A DNA stretch of 23,289 nucleotides from the NCBI GenBank assembly GCA_034440595.1, contig JAWXCH010000033.1, positions 1-23,289 of the forward strand. The letters are read 5' to 3'. The notes beneath the pieces were generated by a model. It was not told the DNA's origin. It searched no databases and saw nothing but the letters and a program-made list of their open reading frames with translations. This DNA comes from JAWXCH01 sp034440595. Lineage in GTDB: Bacteria > Planctomycetota > Planctomycetia > Pirellulales > JALHPA01. Position numbers and translations under genes: made by a program. Below, piece by piece: positions 15,916 to 23,289 of this stretch (the stretch's first letter is position 1; the number at the start of each line of letters is the position of its first letter).

Positions 15916-15950
15916 ATTCTATTCGTTTGCAGGTGAATTGCAAATGCAAT
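15916..15950 (-). promoter_or_regulatory. Candidate promoter and overlapping palindromes of the Fur-family gene
   Basis: Reading leftward: -35-like TTGCAA (15943-15938), a 16-bp spacer and -10 TAGAAT (15921-15916). Two palindromes overlap this: ATTGCA-AA-TGCAAT at 15937-15950 and TTTGCA-N7-TGCAAA at 15926-15944. A repressor bound here would block polymerase. Confidence 0.45.
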
Positions 15951-16132
15951 CCATTGCGACCGCGTCCCCATCGGCCCAAACGCGGCACAAAGCTTGCACA
16001 ATTAAGCACTTGCAGTGTGGGAATGTCGCATGAGGGACGAACCATGACAACACAGAATGCACCGATCTTTTGAGGGGATTATGCTCGTTTTCCATTCAAC
16101 AAACTGATCTGCCCCCGTCTGGGGCTGCTGCG

Positions 16133-16138
16133 TATAAT
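16133..16138 (+). promoter_or_regulatory. Possible -10 box of the thioredoxin lipoprotein gene
   Basis: A perfect TATAAT about 124 bp before the ATG. No recognisable -35 is found at 16-18 bp; a CCCC-GTCT-GGGG symmetric element lies there instead. Confidence 0.25.
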
Positions 16139-16261
16139 TCCGCAGGCGCAATCACCAGCGTAGTTGCGCAACGTGTAATCTGAATGTCCACCGTGCAAAA
16201 CAAAGTGGCATTCATTCTATTGCAACAGCAATTGATTCCTTTAATTGGCAGGTGCTAGCAC

Positions 16262-17464
16262 ATGACATTCTTTCGACTAGGTTTGGTATTGGCGATCTGT
16301 GGTCTATGCAGCTTGCTGACGGTTGTCACGGGTTGCAATGCTGAAAAATCGGCAAGTTCGGCACAAGGTAGCACGCCTGAACTGTCTACAGCGGACGTGG
16401 CTGCGCTCTCCAAACAGATTGAAGAACTGAACGATAAAAAACTGACTGCAAAGGACGATGCTGGTCGCGAACAAGAGATGCGGAAGACGCAGGAGCTTGT
16501 CTTATTGGCTGCCGACAAGTTGCTCGCCAATCCCAAGATCGACGAAGAGACTCGCGTTAAGGCAATCGATCACAAATGGAACGCACTGATAAGGCTGGTC
16601 AGACTTGCCCCGGAAGATCCCGATGCGGAGAAACAAGGCAAGACATCGGCCGAAGAGGCACGTTTTGTCGAATACACCAAGTCGCTGACTACGGATAAGA
16701 GTTCGCAGATCGCCAATCGCGCAATGCAGAATTGGATCCTTATTCAGTTGGGCGAGTTGAACAAAGGAAAGCCGGTCGATCCACAAGCGATCATGACCGA
16801 CATCGAGAAGTTAATGGCCAAGGAACAGCCGGCGGATTCGGACTTTCAGTTCCTCAGCCAGTCGGCGATGTTATTAGAAATGGCGGGTCAGTACGATCTG
16901 GCCCTGAAGACACAGCGGATGATCGTCCAAATCGCGGAAAAAGCCGACAACGCGCGCCTCGCCAAACGAATTGTGAATTCAGCTCAGATCGCCGAACTGC
17001 GCCTGAGCCAGCTCGGCAAGCCAGCAACACTGACGGCAACGCAATTGAATGGCGACGCATTCGATATCGCTTCCTTGAAGGGCAAAGTCGTGCTTCTCGA
17101 CTTCTGGGCCACCTGGTGCGGGCCGTGCATTAATGAAATGCCCAACGTCGTAGAAAACTATAAGAAGTACCACGACCAAGGTTTTGAGGTAGTCGCTTAT
17201 AGTTTGGACGACGATATCGATGCACTGAAAACGTTTGTGGAGAAAGAGGAATCACCCTGGATTAATCTCTATAATCCGGAAGGAAAATCCTTCGACGATC
17301 CCGTGGTGAAAAGCATGGGGATCAATTCCATCCCCTCGACGTTCTTGATCGATCGCGAAGGCAAGATTGTTGCAATCGGCGTACGCGGCGCGCGTCTGGG
17401 CAAATTGCTCGAGCAGTATCTCAAGCCAGCCACGGTGAGCGTTGATAGCAAAGTGCAGCGCTAG
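16262..17464 (+). CDS. TlpA/ResA-like thioredoxin-fold lipoprotein with a helical N-terminal domain
   Basis: A 400-residue predicted lipoprotein: signal segment to the lipobox VTGC with Cys25, then a helix-rich charged region (about 40-250) with no family I recognise, then a thioredoxin-like domain (about 255-390). The latter has the strand GKVVLLDFWATWCGPC with the redox pair Cys286/Cys289, the cis-proline loop SIPSTFLID (Pro358), and a TlpA-like EMPNVVENYKKY helix. It would act outside the cytoplasm as a thiol-disulfide reductase, perhaps in cytochrome c maturation or in repair of exported proteins. Planctomycetes carry many AhpC/TSA-like proteins with long N-terminal extensions of this type. 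The ATG has only a weak CAGGTG upstream. The gene ends 13 bp before a large hairpin. Confidence 0.9.
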   Translation: MTFFRLGLVLAICGLCSLLTVVTGCNAEKSASSAQGSTPELSTADVAALSKQIEELNDKKLTAKDDAGREQEMRKTQELVLLAADKLLANPKIDEETRVKAIDHKWNALIRLVRLAPEDPDAEKQGKTSAEEARFVEYTKSLTTDKSSQIANRAMQNWILIQLGELNKGKPVDPQAIMTDIEKLMAKEQPADSDFQFLSQSAMLLEMAGQYDLALKTQRMIVQIAEKADNARLAKRIVNSAQIAELRLSQLGKPATLTATQLNGDAFDIASLKGKVVLLDFWATWCGPCINEMPNVVENYKKYHDQGFEVVAYSLDDDIDALKTFVEKEESPWINLYNPEGKSFDDPVVKSMGINSIPSTFLIDREGKIVAIGVRGARLGKLLEQYLKPATVSVDSKVQR

Positions 17465-17477
17465 AAACAAATATTTT

Positions 17478-17535
17478 AACCCGATGCGCCAGCGAGAAAA
17501 TTTTCCAATCGTTCGCCTCGCTGGCGCTTCGGGTT
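17478..17535. terminator. Long hairpin between convergent genes
   Basis: The 19-base arm at 17478-17496 (AACCCGATGCGCCAGCGAG) is complementary to 17517-17535 at 18 of 19 positions, with a 20-nt loop that itself contains GAAAATTTTC. It starts 13 bp after the thioredoxin gene stop and faces the DUF1501 stop, so it could terminate both. A TTAAAATATTTGTTT follows on the minus strand; no T-run follows on the plus strand. It may be a copy of a dispersed intergenic palindrome. Confidence 0.7.
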
Positions 17536-17541
17536 ACATTG

Positions 17542-17595
17542 TCGATTGCCCGTCGCGCGTCGATTGCCCGTCGCGCGTCGATTGCCCGTCGCGCG
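17542..17595. repeat. Three exact tandem copies of an 18-bp unit
   Basis: TCGATTGCCCGTCGCGCG is repeated three times without change, directly after the long hairpin and 9 bp before the end of the DUF1501 gene. The length is a multiple of three but no gene covers it. There are no spacers, so this is not a CRISPR array. Confidence 0.95.
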
Positions 17596-17604
17596 GACAA
17601 GCAA

Positions 17605-18948
17605 CTAGATCAGTTCTGGCAACGGACGTGAGCCGTCTTCGACCAAGAACTGCGGGCGACCACTCAGGTCGTTCAGCGTAACGGCGCTGGTGTCGATACC
17701 CATCCGCTGATACAGCGTGGCATGCATATCACCAAAGGTGACCGGGCGATCCTGCACCGTGGCAGCCTGTCGATCGGTCGAGCCGATGACCTGACCGGTT
17801 CGCATTCCACCACCTGCCAATAGCGCACAATTCACCGCCGGCCAATGGTCTCGTCCGGCAGTGTCATTCACATACGGGGTGCGACCGAACTCCCCCCAGA
17901 CGATAACGGAGACATCTTTGTCCAAGCCGCGATTGTGCAAATCCTCAACCAAGGCGCTAACCCCTTGGTCTAACATCGGAATATCTTTACGCGCAACCGG
18001 GAATGTGTTGTGGTGCCAGTCCCAGCGGCCAAAAGCCAGTGTCACGCAGCGCACGCCAGACTCGATCAAGCGCCTGGCGACCAGCATGTGCTCCATCATC
18101 AGCGGGCCGCCATCATCCTGATTGTTCGGGTCACCCTTACCGTAGCGTTCGATCACACGTGGATCTTCATTGGAGATGTCCAACGCCTGGGCCAGTTGAC
18201 TGCTTGAGAGCACTCCGAGAGCCTGCTGATTGAATTTATCCATGCCGGCCATCATGCCGCTGGAATCGGCATCGCGGCGGAACTGATCAAAGCTGGTGAG
18301 CAATGCCTTGCGATCGCGTAAACGATCGAGCGAAATGCCTTTGAGCACCATATCGGCGCGCCCTTCGCCCTCTGGCCGGAACGGTGCGTGAGCAATTCCC
18401 AAGTAACCAGGTTGACCAGGATCGGCCCATTCGACGTGTCGCATCTTGGGAGCAAGGCCGACAAATCCTGGGACAGAAGGGTCCACAGGTCCCATCAATT
18501 TGGACAGTGATGAACCGAACGAGGGCCAGCCACCTGCCGGCTGTCGCTTCGAACTGCGCCCGGTCTGGCACTGCATCGCATCGTGACCGGTGTCGGCACC
18601 AACAATCGAGCGAACGATCGAGAACTTGTCCATCATCCCGGCAATCCGCGGCATCAATTCGCAAATCTGAATGCCGGACACATTCGTCGAGATTGGTTTG
18701 AACTCTCCGCGAATTTCGCTGGGGGCATTCGGCTTCATGTCAACCATGTCCTGGTGCGGGGGGCCACCAGGCAGATAGATCATGATCACCGATTTCTGCG
18801 ATTTCTTGCCAATGGCTTGTTCGGCGCGCAGGATGCCCGGCAAAGACATTCCGCCCATGGCCAACGAGCCGATTTTTAAGAAACCACGGCGCGAAAGTCC
18901 ATCGCAGAATGCTGAGTTGTGATTCGGTTTTCCCAAAATGGTAAGCAT
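17605..18948 (-). CDS. Tat-exported DUF1501 protein
   Basis: A 447-residue DUF1501 protein, an alkaline-phosphatase/sulfatase-like fold much expanded in planctomycetes. The twin-arginine signal SRRGFLKIGSLAMGG at 19-33 predicts folded export. Family signatures: YLPGGPPHQDMVDMKP, VRSIVGADTGHDAMQCQTG, WGEFGRTPYVND and GRDHWP. The catalytic function of the family is unproven; many members are encoded beside DUF1549/DUF1553 cytochrome-type partners, which are absent next to this one. It converges on the thioredoxin gene across the hairpin and repeat region. Confidence 0.92.
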   Translation of the reverse strand: MLTILGKPNHNSAFCDGLSRRGFLKIGSLAMGGMSLPGILRAEQAIGKKSQKSVIMIYLPGGPPHQDMVDMKPNAPSEIRGEFKPISTNVSGIQICELMPRIAGMMDKFSIVRSIVGADTGHDAMQCQTGRSSKRQPAGGWPSFGSSLSKLMGPVDPSVPGFVGLAPKMRHVEWADPGQPGYLGIAHAPFRPEGEGRADMVLKGISLDRLRDRKALLTSFDQFRRDADSSGMMAGMDKFNQQALGVLSSSQLAQALDISNEDPRVIERYGKGDPNNQDDGGPLMMEHMLVARRLIESGVRCVTLAFGRWDWHHNTFPVARKDIPMLDQGVSALVEDLHNRGLDKDVSVIVWGEFGRTPYVNDTAGRDHWPAVNCALLAGGGMRTGQVIGSTDRQAATVQDRPVTFGDMHATLYQRMGIDTSAVTLNDLSGRPQFLVEDGSRPLPELI

Positions 18949-19233
18949 GACTGCACTACGCTCTTTTGAGGTCCAGGTGGATCCAACGCAAACTTCGTGT
19001 TCGGCCCGCCGCGACGATTCCGCATTGTGACGACTCTCTCATTCACAATACGTGCAAAGCAACCGCGACGTTCAAACAACGCAAACTGCCGGCTGAACAA
19101 TCAGCAGGAAGTTCATGGCAAATCAACGGGTATTGCGGTCTCATTCACCTTGCACTAAGCCAGGTGACGAAAACGACGTATCAAAGGTAGGAGTAGGTTA
19201 CTCGGCAGGTCACTAGCGGCGTGTCACATATCA

Positions 19234-19245
19234 ATTGTATACAAT
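19234..19245. promoter_or_regulatory. Perfect 12-bp palindrome, possible operator
   Basis: ATTGTATACAAT is fully self-complementary and resembles operators of GntR-type dimers in general form. It lies 286 bp upstream of the DUF1501 start. A function is inferred only from symmetry. Confidence 0.3.
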
Positions 19246-19398
19246 CGACGCCGTTAGCTGAACCTCAATCTATCAGGTCGCGTTGATCGATTCAAGTTTT
19301 TCTAAGGCCAACCGACCAAAATCCGCACATCCTGGTTGGCTAAATCGGCCCAGTTTGCCAATCACAGGCCGGGTCTGTCCGATTGCAACGCATTTTCA

Positions 19399-19416
19399 CC
19401 CCCTACGGTCAGGGGG
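19399..19416. terminator. Hairpin after the sulfatase operon
   Basis: CCCCCT-ACGGTC-AGGGGG forms a perfect 6-bp GC stem with a 6-nt loop, 14 bp past the sulfatase stop on the minus strand. It is followed by TGAAAATG rather than a T-run. Confidence 0.5.
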
Positions 19417-19430
19417 AATGCCGTTTTCCC

Positions 19431-21221
19431 CTACTCCACTCGCTCCAACCACAAGCGATTGAACGACATGAACTCTTTGCCGGGCAGGTCGGTTGCCTCA
19501 ATTCGCAGGACGGTCTCACCAGCCGGTAGCGTAAGCGTTCCGATGTCGCGCTGGATTAGCAGATCCTTCGATGGTGTTGCTTCCACCTTTGCAGTGATAC
19601 TACTGTCTCCCGCCGATACCTTGTACTTCGCTCCCTCCGCGCCGCGAGAAGCACCGTACGAAATACGCACGACATACTTACCTGGCTTAGCCACTTTCAG
19701 CTTAAACGTAATCGCGTCGCCGGGCTGGTTCCACCCTTCAATCGCGTCCCAGTCGTAAGCGTAAAACGTGTACTTCGTGTCCTTGCCATGTGTCACCGCC
19801 CAGCTCGCCTGAATCTCGACCGGGTTCTCTTCCTTGCTACCGACCGGAATCGCCGGGCGCTGAAATGACTGCCCTTCGCTGACCTCGTTCATCCAACGGA
19901 TGAATTCCGCGCGTAGCTGCTGCACCATCTCGGGATGTTGCTTGGCCAGATCGCTTTTCTCGCCGGGGTCGCTGAGCAAATCATACAGCCGCCCATCGGT
20001 CAGCTTGTACTGCGGAGTACAGATGGCCCAGTTGCGGTTGGGATTCGCGGCACTGCGGTTCCAGGTGTGATACAGGTATTTGTGCGGTGAGTCTCCCTTG
20101 CCAGCCTTGAGGAGGGGCAACAAGCTTTTGCCATCAATTGGGCGATCGGTCGGCAGTTTACTGCCAGTAGCGTCGGCTAGTGTCGGAAAGAGATCGATCA
20201 CACTGGCCATTGCCGGGACTTTGGCACCGGCCGGAAAATGTCCTGGATAGCGAACAAAAAACGGACTGAGCACACCTCCTTCCAATACGCCCCCTTTGTT
20301 ACCGCGAATTTCAGCCGTGAAATGCTTGCTGATGCCACCATTGTCACTCATAAAGATCACAATAGTATTGTCGCGCAGCTTGCGATCGTCGATCGCTTTC
20401 AGAATCCGACCGATTTGCGTGTCACACTCTTCCACCAGCGCATAGATACTGGCATCGCGCAGCGGAACGCCCTTCTTCAGATACTTGGTGAGCAGTTCAT
20501 CGGTGGCATGAAACGGCGCATGCGGCACGTTGTAAGGAACATAACAAAAGAACGGCTGCTTCTGGGTCTCGATAAAGTCAATCGCCGCATCGGTCAGTAC
20601 CGTGGTGATCCGAATACGGGACTCGACCTCTTCACGATTGTGCCACAGACGGTCTGGATAGTCGTAACGCTCGACGTGACCATATTTCCAAAAGCCAACG
20701 AACTGTTCAAACCCGCGTGCCAGCGGGTGGTTTTCCATGTATCGACCAAGATGCCACTTGCCAAAGATCCCCGTCGCGTAGCCGTTGTCGCGCAGCGATT
20801 GCGCCAGCGTGACTTCGGAAGTGGAGAGTGTGTCGCCACCATTTCGCGTATCGATCACACCGGTGCGTAATGGGTAACGACCCGTCATGAGTGCGGCGCG
20901 CGTCAGACTGCAAACCGGCGCGACATAGAACCGAGAAAACTCCACTCCTTCGCGCGCGATCCGATCCATGTTCGGCGTGCTAATCGTCGTGTTGCCGTGG
21001 GAACTAACATCCCACCACCCCTGATCGTCGGTGACAATGAGGACGATGTTCGGTTTAGCTGGAGCGGCATCAGCGGCAATCAGTGATCGGACCGACAGCA
21101 TGCCAGACAGCGCCAACATCCAGACAAGTAGGCAACACGCGACTATCCGTTTTGAAATTGCGGTACTTGTTTTTACTGCGGAGGTCGCGAAGGACCGCAG
21201 AGACAAAGTAGTAGAATTCAT
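19431..21221 (-). CDS. Secreted sulfatase with C-terminal carbohydrate-binding-like domain and unusual CxLxR motif
   Basis: A 596-residue sulfatase. After an unusually long N-terminus (hydrophobic ACCLLVWMLALSGML; cleavage near residue 50) comes the sulfatase fold: metal-binding DDQG (65-68), the maturation region VCSLTRAALMTGRYPLRTG with Cys104, IFGKWHLG, VPYNVPHAPF and MSDNGG. Formylglycine conversion in this family normally needs C-x-P-x-R; here the third residue is Leu. Residues from about 470 form a beta-sandwich like a carbohydrate-binding module (YAYDWDAIEGWNQPGDAITF, GKYVVRISYGASRG, LRIEATDLPGKEFMSFNRLWLE). The ATG at 21221 has no good Shine-Dalgarno and inner ATGs near residues 35-41 are possible. 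It lies 85 bp after another sulfatase gene, probably in one transcript. Substrate is unknown; sulfated polysaccharides are likely. Confidence 0.9.
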   Translation of the reverse strand: MNSTTLSLRSFATSAVKTSTAISKRIVACCLLVWMLALSGMLSVRSLIAADAAPAKPNIVLIVTDDQGWWDVSSHGNTTISTPNMDRIAREGVEFSRFYVAPVCSLTRAALMTGRYPLRTGVIDTRNGGDTLSTSEVTLAQSLRDNGYATGIFGKWHLGRYMENHPLARGFEQFVGFWKYGHVERYDYPDRLWHNREEVESRIRITTVLTDAAIDFIETQKQPFFCYVPYNVPHAPFHATDELLTKYLKKGVPLRDASIYALVEECDTQIGRILKAIDDRKLRDNTIVIFMSDNGGISKHFTAEIRGNKGGVLEGGVLSPFFVRYPGHFPAGAKVPAMASVIDLFPTLADATGSKLPTDRPIDGKSLLPLLKAGKGDSPHKYLYHTWNRSAANPNRNWAICTPQYKLTDGRLYDLLSDPGEKSDLAKQHPEMVQQLRAEFIRWMNEVSEGQSFQRPAIPVGSKEENPVEIQASWAVTHGKDTKYTFYAYDWDAIEGWNQPGDAITFKLKVAKPGKYVVRISYGASRGAEGAKYKVSAGDSSITAKVEATPSKDLLIQRDIGTLTLPAGETVLRIEATDLPGKEFMSFNRLWLERVE

Positions 21222-21306
21222 CGGGGTGCTTATGCTCTTAAAGGGGCGTCAAGGTAGCCTAAGTCAAAGGCCTAGGGGAACGGTCCAAGCAACAAATAGT
21301 AACATC

Positions 21307-22779
21307 TCAATCCTGTTTATCCTGTCCATCCTTGTTCTTTCTCTTCCCTTTGGGTTTCTTACTTTCTGGGCCACGGATCGGTGGCTTATCTCCCCAGCGG
21401 CTCGCTTCGGTGGGAAACTGCGCTAGCCAGGTTTTCCATGCTTCACTTAGTTCGGCGACGATCTTTGGTTCGGTCGCGGCCAGGTTTTTTGTCTCCCCCG
21501 GGTCGGTTCGCAGATTATACAGTTCGCCGTTGAGCCATTTCCAGTCTCCGCGCCGGACGGCTTGCTCACGCGATGGTCTCAGTACTGTGCGGATATAGGA
21601 CCAGTAGAGAGTGCGCGGCAATTCGGTTTTCTCGCCAGTCAAGATCGGCAAGATGTTTTCTCCGTCCAGCTTGCGATTGGCCGCTGGTGCCACGCCAGTC
21701 GCTGCCAGAACCGTCGGCATGATATCCATCACGGTGGCCGGAACATCCACTGTGCTACCAGCAGGAATTTTGCCGGGCCAACGAACAATCGTTGGCACGC
21801 GGATACCACCCTCCCACAAAGTATGCTTGCCCCCGCGCAGTGGCCCCGCACTGCTGCCGGCAGTTGTCAGCGGCCCATTGTCTGACGTAAACAGGACCAA
21901 GGTGTGATCGCTCAGTTTGTTCCGGTCCAACGCCTTGAGAATTTCCCCAACCGCTTCGTCCATAGCACTAATACAGGCCAGCATCGTGCGATTCTCTTCG
22001 CTCAGCTTCGCGGTGCGATCCAGTTTTGCATAATGATCCAGCCAGCGCTGCGGCGCTTGAATCGTTTGTCGCGAGTCTGGCCCCATCGCCAAATGCACGG
22101 CATGAAAAGGAACGTATAAGAAGAACGGTCGCGTGGCGTACTTATCTACAAACGAACTTGCCTGTTGAGCCATTAGATCGGTGATGTAGCTGCCGTCATG
22201 CCGTACCGCGTTGTCATTCTCCCATAAGTCATGATGATGCGCCTCCGAGCGATGGTTAAAGAAATCCAACCCGCCAAGCAAACCACCAAAGAAAACATCG
22301 AATCCACGCTGTTGTGGGCGAGCACCGACCCCCGCCCCAAGATGCCACTTACCAAAAATGCCGGTGCGATACGCCTGTTGCTGCAGAAGTTCAGAGAGCA
22401 AGACCTCTTCGCGTGGCAGTGCGGCCGATTCGTCGTCGTTCGGAAGCACATTGGTCACGCCGTTGCGCTGCGGCAGTCGCCCGGTCAATAGTGCACCACG
22501 TGTCGGCGAGCAAACTGGTGCCGCGGCATAAAAGCTGGTCAGCCGCACACCTTCCTTGACCAACCGGTCCAGGTTCGGCGTTTCGACGTAGGGGTTGCCA
22601 TTGCAGGCCAGGTCGCCGTAGCCCAAATCGTCTGCCAGGATGACAACTACGTTTAGGCGAGGCGGCTCAGCACAGTGCGCCGGTGCAGCATTAAGCAACG
22701 TGACAACCGCGACAAAGGCTAGTAGCGATGTGCGCCGGCAGCACTTCAGTGCGAGTCGATTCCAATAGCGTTTATTCAT
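21307..22779 (-). CDS. Secreted sulfatase (arylsulfatase A / GalNAc-6-sulfatase-like)
   Basis: A 490-residue sulfatase with a signal peptide (LLAFVAVVTLLNAAPAHCA, to about residue 37). Metal-binding ADDLGYGD at 49-56, the canonical maturation motif CSPTRGALLTGRLPQRNG with Cys90, IFGKWHLG, FHAVH and FTSDNGPLTTAG are all present, so it should be an active formylglycine sulfatase. The C-terminus ends in a charged Lys-rich tail (KKPKGKRKNKDGQDKQD), unlike the C-terminal domain of its neighbour. It precedes the second sulfatase by 85 bp on the same strand. The exact sulfated substrate cannot be read from the sequence. Confidence 0.93.
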   Translation of the reverse strand: MNKRYWNRLALKCCRRTSLLAFVAVVTLLNAAPAHCAEPPRLNVVVILADDLGYGDLACNGNPYVETPNLDRLVKEGVRLTSFYAAAPVCSPTRGALLTGRLPQRNGVTNVLPNDDESAALPREEVLLSELLQQQAYRTGIFGKWHLGAGVGARPQQRGFDVFFGGLLGGLDFFNHRSEAHHHDLWENDNAVRHDGSYITDLMAQQASSFVDKYATRPFFLYVPFHAVHLAMGPDSRQTIQAPQRWLDHYAKLDRTAKLSEENRTMLACISAMDEAVGEILKALDRNKLSDHTLVLFTSDNGPLTTAGSSAGPLRGGKHTLWEGGIRVPTIVRWPGKIPAGSTVDVPATVMDIMPTVLAATGVAPAANRKLDGENILPILTGEKTELPRTLYWSYIRTVLRPSREQAVRRGDWKWLNGELYNLRTDPGETKNLAATEPKIVAELSEAWKTWLAQFPTEASRWGDKPPIRGPESKKPKGKRKNKDGQDKQD

Positions 22780-22847
22780 TGCGGACGTTACTTAAAGGGT
22801 GCAGTGAGAAGCAGGGGCAATTTAAGGCGGGACTACAGATCGTACAC

Positions 22848-22853
22848 ATTATA
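22848..22853 (-). promoter_or_regulatory. Possible -10 box of the sulfatase operon
   Basis: A perfect TATAAT reads leftward (22853-22848), 68 bp before the start of the first sulfatase gene. No convincing -35 hexamer lies at the usual spacing. Confidence 0.3.
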
Positions 22854-23054
22854 GTTTGACCAGACGGTCCGTGCACCTGCCAGTTTATACTGCGGCATCC
22901 TGCTGAAATGGCTCAATTGTCTAGGTGGTCAAGCCGTAAATTGCCTAGTTTTCTCCATGACGAACAGTCGAACGCGGTTTACAATGAAGTGTCTGCCAGT
23001 CAGCCATTCCTAAATCGAATTCTCCAATTACTAACGTCCGAGCGGAGCCATCGC

Positions 23055-23289
23055 GTGAACGAACCCGTACTAGTTATCGTGGGAGATGCCACCGAAACGG
23101 TCGACACGTTGTACCCGTTCTATCGCTTACAAGAGGCCGGCTTTCGCCCGGTGGTCGCGGCACCCCAGCGTGGTCGCTTTCAAATGGTAATGCACGAAGT
23201 CTCGCCCGGCTGGACCATTACCGAAGAATGGCGCGGGTACTCGATCAACGCCGATGTTGCGTTTAGTGAAATCAAACCCGACGAATATC
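23055..23289 (+). CDS. DJ-1/PfpI-family protein, 5' part only
   Basis: The first 78 codons of a gene cut by the window end. It starts at GTG 23055 with GGAG about 8 bp upstream. The product begins MNEPVLVIVGDATETVDTLY and continues with LQEAGFRPVVAAPQRG, the beta-alpha-beta start of the DJ-1/PfpI fold (Class I glutamine amidotransferase-like). The nucleophile elbow Cys would lie beyond the window. Such proteins include deglycases, glyoxalases and proteases; which is meant cannot be said. It is divergent from the sulfatase operon. Confidence 0.8.
   Translation, partial: MNEPVLVIVGDATETVDTLYPFYRLQEAGFRPVVAAPQRGRFQMVMHEVSPGWTITEEWRGYSINADVAFSEIKPDEY

Larger units (their letters stand above)
15841..16261. 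other. Divergent intergenic region between the Fur-family and thioredoxin genes
   Basis: 421 bp without a convincing gene. The left part holds symmetric elements for the Fur-family gene: a GTGCGT-GAA-ACGCAC hairpin at 15881-15895, and the promoter-operator cluster at 15916-15950. The right part holds a TATAAT at 16133 for the rightward gene. A 9-codon frame at 16044-16073 follows a GAGGGA, but too little supports it. Confidence 0.5.
18949..19430. other. 482-bp intergenic region upstream of DUF1501
   Basis: No convincing gene. It contains a perfect 12-bp palindrome ATTGTATACAAT at 19234-19245, a hairpin at 19399-19416 that is the likely end of the sulfatase transcript, and an imperfect GCCAACC/GGTTGGC pair at 19307-19340. 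No clear promoter for the DUF1501 gene was found. Confidence 0.5.

Noticed and set aside
16044..16073. Nine-codon frame after a GAGGGA site upstream of the thioredoxin gene
   Set aside because: It could be a leader peptide but there is no attenuator structure or repeated codon; too short to support.
15843..16073. 76-codon plus-strand frame in the Fur/thioredoxin intergenic region
   Set aside because: Runs across the promoter and palindromes of the Fur-family gene, with unstructured basic composition and no ribosome site.
17542..17595. Possible CRISPR array
   Set aside because: Copies are directly adjacent with no spacers, and no cas genes are nearby.
18966..19190. 74-codon plus-strand frame upstream of DUF1501
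   Set aside because: No ribosome site or domain; overlaps the likely leader of the DUF1501 gene.

Overview
The window looks like chromosomal DNA of a planctomycete, probably order Pirellulales. The basis is family content: two secreted sulfatases, a Tat-exported DUF1501 protein, a DUF1559 prepilin-like protein, a DUF1080 protein, a giant PVC-type dehydrogenase with a c-type heme motif, and two PEP-CTERM proteins, one carrying dockerin repeats. Most genes lie on the minus strand. Shine-Dalgarno sites are often weak, but a few are strong enough to fix starts. No tRNA, rRNA, CRISPR array or transposase was found.

Layout. 1-5000: a DUF1080 protein downstream of a ~1294-residue secreted dehydrogenase/HEAT/cytochrome protein. 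5290-6631: a DUF1559 pseudopilin-like gene overlapping a small lipoprotein gene. 6720-9360: two paralogous PEP-CTERM genes, each behind its own sigma70-like promoter and a matching 21-bp palindrome. 9411-11248: ispE, spoVG (with an inserted zinc ribbon) and a 58-residue membrane protein, probably co-transcribed. 11678-12931: glyA. 13363-15363 (+): treZ (trehalose synthesis) and a 50-residue basic protein. 15403-15840: a Fur-family repressor with symmetric elements over its putative promoter. 16262-17464 (+): a TlpA-like thioredoxin lipoprotein. 17478-17595: a long hairpin and a triple 18-bp repeat. 17605-18948: DUF1501. 19431-22779: two sulfatases, probably one transcript. 23055-end (+): start of a DJ-1/PfpI-family protein.

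Biology. Housekeeping functions (isoprenoid precursors, one-carbon metabolism, trehalose) are interleaved with surface and secreted functions for polysaccharide or redox work. The most coherent apparently undescribed signal is the duplicated promoter-operator module of the PEP-CTERM pair: a perfect TTGACA, a 16-bp spacer, TA(A/G)AAT, then after 7-9 bp a palindrome TRTTGACAC-N3-GTATCAAYA at the expected transcription start. The two proteins are otherwise collinear, but one has a dockerin module spliced exactly before the VPEP sorting motif. Other points of interest are a zinc ribbon inserted in SpoVG, a sulfatase whose maturation motif has Leu for Pro, and two conserved-looking micro-genes.
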